A stretch of 64,000 bases of DNA from Hemicordylus capensis (taxonomy: Eukaryota > Chordata > Lepidosauria > Squamata > Cordylidae): NCBI RefSeq assembly GCF_027244095.1, contig NC_069657.1, positions 146,068,857 to 146,132,856 on the forward strand, read 5' to 3'. Shown piece after piece: positions 1-11,065 of the stretch (positions within the stretch are counted from its first letter, which is position 1; each line of letters opens with the position of its first letter). The notes beneath the pieces are model-generated. The model saw only the letters and a program-made list of their open reading frames with translations, did not search any database and was not told where the DNA came from. The position numbers were made by a program, and so were the translations under genes.

Positions 1-439
1 CAACCTGAGGGACTCCAGCTGTTGTTGGCCTGGAACTTCCTTTATCCCCAGCTGCAGTAAATTGCAGCGAGGGATGAGTTGTTTTCTTGCAGCTGAAGGT
101 GATGGGAGTTGTCAGCAATTTGCAAGTTCGCTCTCTGCGGCTGGTGAGATTAATTGTAACAGCTAAGAATGTTAAAATGTTGAAGAACAATTATGTTTTT
201 CTACTATATATTTAACCCCCAAACCCAAACATTATCTTAGTATTTTAGTAATACAACCACTAAGGGTGTGGCTAAGTTGTCATCTAAATATGAAATGTCA
301 GTGCTATTTCGCTTCCATTCCCACCATAACCACTGATGACAGCAAATGTACCATTCCGGCAGTAAATTTTATTGAATGTGTTACTCTATTTTTATAATTT
401 TATTTTTTAATTAATTTATTTATCAAATTTATACCCCGC

Positions 440-715
440 CCAAACTTATGTCTCTGGGCAGCTTAAAATGCAACTTAACCCCTGCTAACTTGGCAAAGAG
501 GCACCTCTTGGAGAGTAACTGACCCTCTCTACCCCCAGCACAGTACCTCCAGTGACTGTTGCTGGTGTCTATCTTGTGTTCCTTTTTAGGTTGTGAGCCA
601 TTTGGGGACAGGGATCCATCTTATTTATTTATTATTTCTCTGTGTAAACTGCCCTGAGTCATTTTTGAAGGGCAGTAGAGAAATCAAATAAATGAATAAA
701 TAATAACTAGTCCTC
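440..715 (+). repeat. L2/CR1-type LINE 3' tail
   Basis: It contains the block 'ctgtgtaaactgccctgagt' followed by a short AAT-rich tail (aaataaatgaataaataa). The same unit recurs at 44605-44890, and in inverse at 18600-18870, with shared text such as 'cagtacctccagtgactgtt'. Confidence 0.7.
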
Positions 716-1124
716 CTGTAAACTTTCTGTTCTATTTCCTTACATTTCTTCTTTTTTGAAAGGACATTGTTATGATTACTTTACTAACACACCCAGCTTG
801 AGAAGCCAGTGCAGGACAAGCTGTATCTGAGTAGATTAACAGGCAGAGAAGAGGCTTCAGCAATGTGTAATAGTGAGGTAGGATGTGAGAACAGAAATAT
901 TTCTGGTATATCATTGAAATGTTGGAGGCTATAGACCTGGACTCAGGTCTTTCCATCACATTTCTTCCTGCCATTTTGCCCACAGTGAGAACATGATCCC
1001 CTCTCAGGGGCATAGCTACTATTGAGATTTGGGGAGGTGAATATCTGGGGGCCACCTGCTGCCTCCCTTGTTCTTGCCCCCCTGCTTTGAGTGTCCCATT
1101 TTCACAATGTTTATCTTCAGGATG

Positions 1125-1380
1125 TGAGCACTTCTGGCCACCTCGATGGCCATACTCAACCCCAGTTCGCACCAACCACTCATCATACAGCCTGATGATG
1201 TCACCAAGCTGGCGTAGCCGCCGCAGGTCAATGAGGCAGAGCTGCACACGTTGCAGGAGAACAGCCAGCCTCTATAAGGCAGACCTATTCTTTCTGGGAT
1301 TGGGGAGCTCTGCTTTACTAAGCTGGTGCAGCTGGTGTGTAGTTAGGGTTGAGTGTGGCCACTCAGGTGGCCAGAAGCAC
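1125..1380. repeat. Inverted repeat of about 36 bp arms
   Basis: The arms gcacttctggccacct...tggcca (1125-1160) and its inverse (1344-1380) flank about 180 bp that is open in one minus-strand frame. The family is unknown; it may be part of a DNA element. Confidence 0.45.
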
Positions 1381-1541
1381 TGGTGTCCCAAAGGTAGGTA
1401 CGACCCACCACCACAGCCTGGCGACATGGGGTGGGGGACATCCTCAAACCTTTTCCCACAGATCCAAAATCCAAAAGGTGCATTTTACTTTGCCTCTCCT
1501 CCCATGTTTTAGAAAGCTGACTTTTTCTTCTTTCTTCATAG

Positions 1542-1651
1542 TGGGAGGGCGCATAGACTTTGAAGATTTTGTAGAGATGATGGGCCCAAAGCTGCGTGAG
1601 GAGACGGCTCACATGGTGGGCGTGAGGGAGCTGAAAATTGCCTTCCGTGAG
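1542..1651 (+). CDS. CABP4: CABP4 coding exon (EF2 end and linker)
   Basis: The acceptor is a pyrimidine tract ending TTCATAG at 1541 and the donor is GTATTG at 1652. The exon is 110 bp. Its first two bases complete a codon begun in the upstream exon, giving (M)[16 protein letters not shown] and ending IAFRE in phase 0. It is near-identical in type to the human CABP4 segment [11 protein letters not shown]. Confidence 0.9.
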
Positions 1652-4600
1652 GTATTGTGGGTGAAAATGGATGAGAGGGAACCAGGGATTTGTGATATTC
1701 CTCAAATGAAATTCTGTTCCATGATTTAATTGCACATGCCCTATTTTCACATGACTTCCAACCCTAAACTGAATTGTAAGGCACACAGAAGACTATAGAC
1801 TTAGGCTAGAGTTTGGGTGGCAACTAGCCAGAGAGTACAGCAGGCTTGGACTAGGACCAAGGCATGAATGGTCACTCCATCCCTTCACTGCCAGAGTAGC
1901 ACTATGTTACATGACAAGCATTTGGGGGCCAACAATTGTAACATGTATAGAACGTAAAGGTAATTGTTATTCAGCAGTTTACAAAACAGCGTGATTTATT
2001 TACACAAGATGTTATAATGCTGCTTTAAAAAAAAACCAAAACCTGCAAGTTCTTTGAGAGTTTGCTCAGCTAGCAATGTGGTATATACAGTTTAGAAATA
2101 AGATTCAAAAAGTACTTTCTGTCACTTCAGGTTCTTGCTCTGTGTTTAGAGTAGCTCTGTCTTTTGCCACTTTTCTAGTCTGCAAAGTGTATAAAGCATA
2201 ATCTTGCCTCGTTTGGGCTAGCATATTAGTAGCTGTATTGGCTCCATAGAGGGTCTTTCCAGGTAGTGGTTTATTCCAATATGACTGCTTATTCTTACAG
2301 GTGATGGATGATGATCTGCACATCTCATCAGTTTGTTGTGTGATCTGCATGACAGTCTCTGAAACTCCAGTATATTTTCATTGCTAAACTTATTCTAACT
2401 TGATCACAGAAGGGAAAGTTCTTGCACAAGGAGGAAAAGGTGTAGACAGACCTATAGTGCAAACTACAGAGGAGTGGTTACCGTGTGTAGGTGGTGACAC
2501 ATGGGAGGGTTGGCTCCCAAAGTACGCCCCATCACTTTTGCCCGAGAGCATTTTTCTTCCAGTTTTCACTTTTGTGTGGTCCTTCCCTCCCCACAACCAA
2601 AGCCAGTTGGGTCAATATTAGATATTTCCCCTGCCCACATTTCCCCCCTGCAATTGTTTGTTTCTTTATTTTATTATATACCATCCTTCCAAAGGTGGCT
2701 CAGGGTGGTTTAGATTAAAATTGTGTTCTTTTTTGGGGTGGCTTTTTTTTAAGCCCTTGGGGAAAGAAGCCTGCTTCCCCTTCCCATCCCTCGGCCTCCT
2801 TTCTGTCTCTGTGTCCCTCCTAATGCTTGTTGCTGCTCTTGACTGCGTGTTGCAGGAAATAAGGAGGCACTCTAAATGCCATCAAAGGGGTGTTAGAAAT
2901 ATTAGATTGCATCCTGACTAATGCAGCATGGGCATGTCAGGAAGAGGCATTCATGCTTCCGAGAGCTTTCCTAGCTGCACAACATTAGATGCATGTGGGG
3001 GAGTGAATTTTGATTATCTGCTCTGCCTTTGTCAGCCACTGTTCCCATCCTGACTGCCCTGATTGTGATATTTCAAATGGCAAAAAAACAAGCTTCAAAA
3101 CTTTCAAGTGTGTGTCTGCACAGAAACCCCACATTCACCCTGCCTGAAATCCAGATGAAATAATACCCTTCCAGGAATTTGCCATCAATGCTCTTTTCAT
3201 CCTATTCTGACAAGAAACCAACATCATGTAAACATTTCAATGATTTCCCATTGTAGTCTATGGCTATTGAGGAAAGAGGTGAGGACAGCCAACTGCAGCA
3301 GACACCTTCCTACTTGGGCTCAATATCAAACCAATCCACCTCCTGTTCTCCTGTTGTGTGTGGGTTTTTTTTTTTTTTACAAGTGGTTGATTTTAAAAAA
3401 GAAACATTTATTTAGTCTATACTGCTTATTCTCCTCTTCCCAAGTAATCAAAAGAGTGCAAGAACAGCAATTCAACATTACATTTTTAAAAATAAAAAGG
3501 AGGAAATTATGGTCTCAGCAGAATCACCACTTGTTTACTTGGAAGTAAGTCCCACTAAGTTCAATAGGACTTACTCCCAGGAAAGTGCACATAGGATTAT
3601 AGCAAAGTCATTTCAGATAATTGGACAATTTCCCCAAGGAAGGGGAACTATGCAGCGTGATTTCAGGAAGTGATTTAATAAGTGGGTTTTTAAGGAAGTG
3701 ATTTATGAAGAGATCAGCAACCGAGTCCAGGGAACAAGGAGACACTGAGCCCTTTCTCATGATCAGTGAGAAGGGCTTGAGGGCAAGCGGCCGGAAAGGC
3801 TGCTTAGACTTCCCTTCCCCACAGACGGCCACTCCTCCATTGCTGGGCGCATTCCCTGCAAGCCCAGATGATCCTCCGCTGGCCCAGGCAGTGCAGAGGG
3901 TTGGGGGCTGGGATACTTCGTTCTGGCCCCTGGAAATGCCACAATGCTCCGTGCAAGTGCGTGGTGCATTGTGAGGATCCCTGCAGCGATGGGCAGGTGC
4001 CTGTCACTGCTACAGCATCTGCTAAAATCAACCGGTACTGCACACGATCAAGGAAATGGGGTGAAGGGAGCGTTCACTCGCTTAACCTTGTTTAGGAGGC
4101 TGGCTCCACAGGTGGGTTTGCTGCAGACAGGGACATAGCAAGGTTGGAGTGGGCCCAGAGACAAGATTTTAAAATGTGCCCCCCCCCACCCTGCCAAAAA
4201 ACAAAACAAAAAAGTCCAGGGCCTCCACACACCCCAGGCTCCTAAGGATTTAAGTCTGATATTTCAAAATAAGTATGCTGCCTGGAAATACATTTCACTG
4301 AATATACACATGCACACTTCACAATATATAGTGATATACATTGAGTACTATATATTTGTGCTACTTTTAATGCCTAGAACACACTAGAAACACTAATGAT
4401 TAAAATGGGCCCCTCGCTGCAGATTAGCACTTTCAACCATGCAGTGTGAGCCTATGTATATTTTCTCAGAATTCTGAACAAATTCAATTAAGTTTGATTC
4501 CAGGAGGTTTTTCTCACGAGGCTTTTAAAGCCCTTTATCACACATCTCCTCTGGAATGGAGGTGCTGCATTCACATGTTGGCCAGATTTACCCTGAAGTT

Positions 4601-7600
4601 GTCCCTGCGAGTTATTGGGGAGTAGTTCACACACAAGAAAAATAAAATAAAAGCACAACACATGCTTCACAGTTCTCACTCAGACCTTCTGGGTTGCAAA
4701 ACAACTTGAACATAAGTGCATTTATACATGAATGAATGAATGAAATATTGTTTGTTCCAGAAGTTTTTGTAATTTTCTGCCATGAAACAAGCCACTTATA
4801 GGACTTTTTAGATAGTTTTTTTTTTAAGCCAGCAAATTTTCCAATCTGTTTTAAATTAAATATTCAGAGACTTCTGAGCCTCCACCCCGCCACACATATC
4901 AAAGCCCTATGGCAAGCAGATCTCTATATATCGGGTGTGGGGTGGGTAACCACAAAAAGGAATTCACATTCTACCTGGCAAAGGCTGGGCTGGGCTGGCT
5001 GGCCTGGGCAGAGGGTCTGCTGCAGAGAACTCTGCCTGCCTCCTTGTTTGCTTGGGGCCTGCCGGCCTACTCCAGTTCAGGCTTCAGCAAGGCCTGCAGG
5101 AGGCCTCTCTGGCAGCATCGCCCACCCACTGAACAGCTGAGAGGCGGGGAGAGGAGGAGTTCCCAGAAGCTTGATTGCCCGCCAGGAGGACAAGCAGGAG
5201 AGAGGGCAAACAGGGGCAAGTGGCTGAGGGGCCTTGGGGCTGGGCAGGGGGCAATGGGGAGTCATGTGAGGTGTCTCTGGGGGGGCCCTCCAGGCAGTGG
5301 GGCCCCCAGACAACTGTCTCCTCTTGCCTAATCGTAATTCTGCCCATGGCTGCAGAAGCGCCACCACGATCGGTTGTGACCCCTGCAGTTCTTTCACACA
5401 GCCAAACCCGGGCTTGGCTTTGTTAGCTCAGCCTTGGCTGCGCGTGTGAACAGCCTCACTGAATACCAGTTTCACAAGCGCAGTTCCTCCACAGGAACTC
5501 CCGGCAGAAGTGGTAGGCATCGGAATGCGGCAGAAGTTCAGTAAGCCAGAAGTATACTCAGCACTTCAGGGGAAGGGAGAGGGGAGGGACCTGCAATGTT
5601 CCCCAATAGTACTCTTGGTGCTGACAGGAAATAGTGGGATGAGCTGCTGGCGCAAGAACTGCTAGGTATAGATGATGCCCAGCTATGGTTCTGCATGCAG
5701 TTCATTGTGCAAGCCCATGGGAAGTCCTGCAACAAAAGCCCTGTGTCTGGAAACCCCAGAACTAGAGATTACAGTTGGAAATATGATTTAATTCTCTGGA
5801 CTGGAGCACTTGCCATGGCGAAATAATAATTAAAGGTATTGATACAGTGCCCTCTAGTGACCACTTTTATAAATAACAATCTCTCTTGGCTGACTGGATG
5901 GTTAGTTGGCCCTAATGCTTTGCCTCTGTAAGGGATGAAGACTGTGTATGGCATATGAGCTCCTTTGTGAGCCATAAAACTACACAGAGATAGCTAATCC
6001 ATGTGCAGAAACACCTAGAAGGTGTCCTCACGAGCAGTCAAGCCTGGGCTTTGATGCTTGTGAGAACCACTGGGATCAGAGTGTATCCTGGCCAAGCAGT
6101 AGCACTAAACCCAGCGCCGCAGCCCGGCTGTTAGCCGAGGTTAAAGGTGCAAACATGCCCTTAACCTGGCTCCAGTGTTCACTCTAAGGAGTGTGCATGT
6201 GTGCACCCTCCTCCTTTCTTTTTTTCTTTAATGTCCGCTCAGTTAATTTTAGATCCCGCTCAAGTTGAATCAGGAAGTCCCCACTCTGAATGCATGTGCA
6301 TGCACACTGCCTTGATCCTGCTGCCCAGAACAAAACTCATTCCGCACAGAGATTAAACAAAATTAGAGAGAGCACTGCCCGGCTCCCAGGTTCATGTGTC
6401 AGCACAAGTTGCTTGCAGCTCATGCTGACACAGAGATGGGCGCCTAGGGCTCCTGCGCCCTGAGGGATTCCCCCAGTGCACTGCACTTGGCATGCGGTGC
6501 TCTGTGGGATTCTTGGAGTCCTGGCCTCAGAGCAATCCACACTGCTCCGCAATGCATGGAGCAGCAGAGATCATGTGGGAGCATGCTCCATGCTCCCACC
6601 AGTAAACATTGATTGTCTGGGGGGAAGGCAAGCTTTAGGAAGCCCCCCCCCCGCCACCCGGTAGGTTGTGGGAATGGCCCCCTGCTGTCATGTTAGTGAT
6701 GTCACTTTTTTAGCCTACTTTCTGCATGGAGAGCACCATTTGTTTGTTTGTCTGTTTGTTTATGTATTTATTTATGGCAGTATGAGATTGCCTTGCTGTG
6801 TGAATCTGTCCCAACAACTTCACAATGCCTGCACCAATTTGCACCAGATTGGTTACAGGTGTTGTGCCACATAGGGACACCTGAATGGTGTGGTTTGTGG
6901 ATGGTGTCACACACCCCAATCCAAGGTGGCAGCCGCATGGATAGTTGGCAGGTTAGTTCTTACCTGAACTGCTTGTTTGTAAATATGATGTTCTATCCCA
7001 CAGAGCTTGGGTGTTATGAAATGAGGAGCAATTTTTTAAAAAAAATTAAAGGCAATTTGTTGACTTTACCTTGGCAGAACTGCAAGTAGAAGGAACAGAC
7101 AGATCAAAGCGGGTTGCCGGTTCCCTTCACAGGTTCTTTTCACTCCCAACCATGGCAGCAGGAGAGCTGTTTCCCATTAAGCTTGGTGAAGCCTGACCAG
7201 CAACCCACCAAAGGGAAGGGACTGGTCAAGTGGGAAAGAACCCCTATGATTTTTTCTGGCCACCTGGCTATTTCATTCACACACACCCCCTCCAAGAGCT
7301 GGGAGTACACCACAGAGAAACAGCTTCCATGTTACTGCTTGTTAGTGTCCAGAAGTGGAGATGGAGAGGTGTGATCAGGTTTGAGAATTGCGGGGAGCAT
7401 GAGAAGAAGAGCCAGGTGAATTTGGAGATTGGGAAGCAAATTGCAGACTTAAAAGGAAAGAAGACATTTAAGTTGGAGAGAAAGTCACAAAGCCAGGCCC
7501 TCACATCTCTTTCTTTTCTTTTTTTTCCTCTTCTCTTTTCTTTCTGAAGTTTGACACAGATGGAGATGGAGCAATCAGTGGGGCAGAGCTGCACCATGCA

Positions 7601-8327
7601 GTGGCTGCCCTATTGGGGGAGCAACTCAAGGCCCAGGAAGTGGATGAGATCCTGCAGGACGTTGACCTCAATGGGGACGGAAGAGTGGACTTTGATGGTG
7701 AGAGACTCTAGCACATCCTCAACTAACCCTCTTCCCTGCACTTACCTCTGACCAGTGTCCTGCCTGGCCTCAGCACTGCAAAGCTTCGGGATTGGTTCTG
7801 TAATGCCTCCACTATACATGCTTTTGCCAAAATGAATTTTACTCTTTCAGATGACTGTTCAGAGCCTTGTCTGAAGTACAGCCTGGATCTTTTTCTCCAA
7901 GCTGTACCACAAGGCTATGATGTTAACTATGTCCCCTCTTCTACCCATATACCTGCCTGCAGAACTGGGGCCAGGACAAGTAGGAATTGAGACACTGAAT
8001 AGTGAGATGAATCTACTTGGATAATTAATCATATTGATTAGAAAGGGGAATCCGTGCTTCTGGGCTTTTGTATCCCACCTCCGCACAAACACGCATACTT
8101 CATTCCCTACTTTCCTGGTATGTAAAGAAAAAGAGGAGGACTTAGGCATCTTATGGACCACTATGAGAGGCTAGATGCTGGAGCCAGATGGTCTTTTAGT
8201 CTGAACCAGCAAGGCTCTTCTGATGTTCTTATGGGTGAGTGAAATATCACAGGAAACGCCAGCTTTGGGGCTGATTCTTCTCTTCCTACCTCTTTCAGAG
8301 TTTGTGATGATGCTGTCATCCCGGTAA
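1542..8327 (+). CDS. CABP4: Calcium-binding protein 4 (CaBP4-like), 3' part of gene
   Basis: Three coding exons (1542-1651, 7550-7697, 8299-8327) join in frame and encode the last ~95 residues of a calmodulin-like neuronal Ca2+ sensor. They contain the end of degenerate EF-hand 2, the linker, complete EF-hand 3 (loop [12 protein letters not shown]) and EF-hand 4 (loop [12 protein letters not shown]), then a short tail ending LSSR. CaBP family proteins regulate voltage-gated Ca2+ channels at photoreceptor and hair-cell synapses (family knowledge). [13 protein letters not shown] and the end FDEFVMMLS favour CABP4; [15 protein letters not shown] is more like the paralogue CABP2, so CABP2 is the alternative. 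EF-hand 1 and the N-terminus should lie before the window. The intron between the first two exons here is 5.9 kb and filled with hAT elements. The gene converges on ACY3, with 2.5 kb between stop codons. Confidence 0.82.
3535..3605. repeat. Short interspersed palindromic repeat
   Basis: The sequence aagtaagtcccac...ggacttactccc is self-complementary. It has the look of a common amniote repeat end; no autonomous partner is visible. Confidence 0.4.
3730..5456. mobile_element. hAT-like non-autonomous element, split by a younger insertion
   Basis: The ends are 'gagccctttctca' and 'gtgtgaacagcctcac'. Similar GC-rich text recurs at 6010-6660 and 13926-14338, including the phrase 'agccaaacc(c/t)gggcttggct'. 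A second hAT-type element (4128-5348) sits inside it. Confidence 0.5.
4128..5348. mobile_element. 1.2-kb hAT-type non-autonomous element, copy 1
   Basis: It starts CAGGGACATAGCAAGG and ends TTCTGCCCATG. It is flanked by a perfect 8-bp direct repeat GCTGCAGA (4120-4127 and 5349-5356), the hAT target-site length. A second copy lies at 25701-26901. The long frames in it are not conserved between copies, so I see no coding capacity. Confidence 0.75.
6010..6660. mobile_element. hAT-like non-autonomous element, host of a smaller one
   Basis: It begins 'ggtgtcctcacgagcagtca', the inverse of the 3' end of the 13926-14338 copy, and shares 'tgacacagagatg' and similar stretches with it. It is interrupted at 6173-6377. 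Confidence 0.5.
6173..6377. mobile_element. Small hAT element nested in another
   Basis: The termini CAGTGTTCACTCTAA and TTAGAGAGAGCACTG are imperfect inverted repeats. The flanks cctggctc and cccggctc (7 of 8 identical) look like a target-site duplication. Confidence 0.65.
7550..7697 (+). CDS. CABP4: CABP4 coding exon (EF-hand 3 and most of EF-hand 4)
   Basis: The acceptor is TCTGAAG after a long pyrimidine run; the donor is GTGAGA at 7698. The 148-bp exon starts FDTDGDG and ends DGRVDFD plus one base. EF3 keeps Asp at loop positions 1, 3 and 5, Gly at 6 and Glu at 12, so it should bind Ca2+. EF4 has Asp1, Asn3 and Asp5; its Glu12 codon is split across the next splice junction. Confidence 0.92.
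8299..8327 (+). CDS. CABP4: CABP4 terminal coding exon
   Basis: After the acceptor CTTTCAG, the bases AG join the preceding G to make the EF4 Glu12 codon. They are followed by FVMMLSSR and TAA at 8325-8327. The C-terminus matches the FVMMLS ending of CABP4. Confidence 0.88.
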
Positions 8328-9281
8328 CGGAATCCTGTAGGAAGCATCCCCTCTGACATCATTATTGTCAGTAGCCGGAGGGAACTGGCTGCTCTCTGAT
8401 GGCTCAATCTCCTGGAGAAAGTGAGGCATCACCTACAGAAGGATGAAGTCTCTCCCTGAAGCCCTGGATCCTTCATAGGCTTCATGGAAAGCCATTGTAC
8501 TCCCACCTGCCTGTCTGACTCCACTTCACTGGGCAAGGTACCTCAAGGGCAGCTGCCAGCTACATCCAAGGGGAAATATCCTACACTGAGGCAAACTAGA
8601 GAATCCACCTACAGTTTCTTCTCTTCTTAACTGGAAGCACCCAGCAGCCCACATTAGCATGGCTGAGCCTAGGAAATTCTCCCCAAGTATGGAAAATCAT
8701 CCCAAGCATGGATCAGTTCTGAAGGCAGGGTGATTCTGCAGTACCCAGACTTCCGGAACCATCTTAGGCTTCATCCATCCCCGCCACCCCCAGAATTGTT
8801 GGAGGTTCTCACTTGAAGTAATGAGTAGTCAGTGCAAAAGTTAACATTTAACTTATGCTGGGTATGTTGAGTTCCTGATGAACTCAATGAAGAATCTTTA
8901 TCTAGGACAAAACTGATAAATGAATGAAAGGCTACAGGGGTTTTAAGATGAAATGGAGGGAAAGGAACCTATGGTTCTATCCATTAAGGCTTATATTGGG
9001 GACTAGGATGTGAGTACTGATGTGCAATGCAGACATCAGATGACGAATAGACAGGGCCAGCCCATCCAGAGAACAAATGGGGAATATTTTTCCTGGGCAG
9101 CCCATTGCTCCCATAACTACAGTGGCTGTTCAGTCCTCCCCAGGGACAATGTTGCTGTAACCTCAGCCTGGTCATTTTTATGTAGTGAAGCTCATTTTAA
9201 TGTAGAGAAGCAGTTTACATCACCATTTAATTCCTGCCCTTTCCTGTGCCAAGAGCTAGCAGGGTCCTGTATTATAAAAAC
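8328..9281 (+). other. CABP4 3' UTR / downstream sequence, no other gene seen
   Basis: This is non-repetitive-looking sequence after the CABP4 stop. I see no convincing AATAAA close to the stop, so the 3' end of the transcript is not placed; an AATAAA-containing stretch near 9990 is possible but far. Confidence 0.4.

Positions 9282-9323
<42 letters not shown>
9282..9323 (+). repeat. (CA)n microsatellite
   Basis: About 21 uninterrupted CA units. Confidence 0.95.
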
Positions 9324-9324
<1 letters not shown>

Positions 9325-10770
9325 CACTGGTAGAACACATACCCACAATTTTAAAAATTCCAGACTCAACAATTCCAAGATCCCAGTCTATGAAAGGCCC
9401 CCTCCCAAGACACCAGAAAACCAGCACCAGACCTGGGGCAAGCAGTCTGAGTACAGGGGACTCTTATAGGCAGTGCCTTGGGAGGAGGACCACTGTATGC
9501 AAACATAAACCAGATTTATTCTTCTGGCCCCTGGAAATTGCTAGCAAGATGCACATGGACTATACTTGTGCAGATGTAGCCGATCCAGATTATTCCTAAG
9601 CATGAGCTAGTCCAACTATCTAGTCATTAGCTATCTAGTCAAAGCGAAATAGTTCTGATGCTTTGGGAGTGTGTTTTTTCCCTGAAATGCAAAAGAGATT
9701 ATGCTCTGTGAACCTCAGGCCCTTTGTTGTTTTGCCACAAGAAGCAAGCCTTTGAAATGGCATACCTTTCCATATGACAAGCCTAGTAGTTGCAGACAGC
9801 TCTGGACAGAAATGGAGATGGAGTATGGTTATCGGTCTGAGGGGTCCAGCTCTTGCTAAACTCCCTAGGCACTACTATAAAATAAATAATTATTGTTCCA
9901 TGCTGGAGAAACGCCTTATTTCTGAGTTTATTCTTCCTATTCACTCACCGCTTAGAAACAGATTAAAAATACTAAATACAATTAATGCAAATAAATGTCA
10001 AATACATTGGCAACATCCAGATTTGTTAGTCATGACTGAGCACCACTGAAACCAATGAGATGTTAGACATGACTGACTAGGTCTTCCTAGCAGATGGATG
10101 GGTTGGCCCTGAGAACTGATACACACACCCACATCCAGTTAATGGTCACAACTGAAATCAATGAGTGAGTTCCTAGCTGATGAGTTAGTCATGATTTACT
10201 AAACTCCAATTAATTTAAATGGGACCCAATCATGACAGATTTAGTCTGGATGTTGCCTAGTGTTCACAGTCCCAGACAGTTATTTGAAATAACTGAGGGT
10301 CTTCTGTGAGTCCTAATGCTGATGGATCCAATTCCCAAGTCTTGTCTGTCTGTGAAAACAGAAGGCACAGATATATTTATGTTGTTATATCTTACCTTTC
10401 TTCCATGGTGGAGTGCAAGGCAATGTACATGGGGTTCCCAGGCAGTCTCCCTCCAGGCACTGACCAGACCCTGAGTGCAGCTGGATTGCAGGATTTTAAT
10501 TTAGGTCTGTAGCCCGCATTCTTGCTACCAGAACACATTGGCTCCCTCAAATGCAACAGATGCACATGAAGTCAAAACTATGTTTGACTTCATATGAATC
10601 AACTGCCAAACCTAAAAACACATGGAAGACCAGGTGTGTGTGCAAGTTCTTTCATCCAAAAAAATCAATAGACTGCAGTTTTAGAGAACGGCATACTCCT
10701 ATCACATAAACATGGGGAAACGGTGTCTACAATAATAATAAATAGACAATAAAACCATAGACTGATTGTT
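9324..10770. other. Intergenic gap between convergent CABP4 and ACY3
   Basis: No exon, RNA gene or clear repeat is recognised here. Confidence 0.4.
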
Positions 10771-10771
10771 C

Positions 10772-10777
10772 TTTATT
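10772..10777 (-). promoter_or_regulatory. ACY3: Candidate ACY3 poly(A) signal
   Basis: AATAAA on the minus strand lies about 95 nt downstream of the ACY3 stop. It is the first canonical signal there. Confidence 0.6.
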
Positions 10778-10870
10778 ATTTGCAAGTATAGGGTCCCTAG
10801 TTAAGCCATACAAAACTATATTTTTTTTTCATTGTCTTCATGAAATGTATCCTGATTATACATGTGTTAT

Positions 10871-11065
10871 TTAAAACTTCCTCTGCAGTGCAGGCTGGGA
10901 GAATGTGCATTTCTTCATCTTGGAAAAGGCTATTTTCTTCTCATAGTAAGCTGCCTCATTGATGAAGATTACGTAGGTGGAGTCGTCGCCTTCATAAAAA
11001 ATATCCTCCCCACTGAGTGTCTGGAAAATGGGATCCCCAGGTTTCAGTGGCTGGAAATCTTTATC
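10871..11065 (-). CDS. ACY3: ACY3 last coding exon
   Basis: After acceptor CCCTCCCTAG the exon reads [26 protein letters not shown] and [10 protein letters not shown] and stops TAA at 10871. INEAAYYEK is a family signature. The last ~20 residues ([16 protein letters not shown]) are poorly conserved, as in other species. Confidence 0.94.
   Translation of the reverse strand, partial: DKDFQPLKPGDPIFQTLSGEDIFYEGDDSTYVIFINEAAYYEKKIAFSKMKKCTFSQPALQRKF

Larger units (their letters stand above)
1..1541. other. Intron/upstream sequence of CABP4 with repeat fragments
   Basis: No CABP4 exon is recognised before 1542. The stretch 1-439 holds nothing I can name; 440-715 is a LINE tail; 1014-1380 holds repeat-like sequence with an inverted repeat (1125-1160 against 1344-1380). 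Confidence 0.4.

Noticed and set aside
1542-8327. Calling the calcium sensor CABP2
   Set aside because: [15 protein letters not shown] fits CABP2, but [13 protein letters not shown] and the FDEFVMMLS end fit CABP4 better; kept as the alternative.
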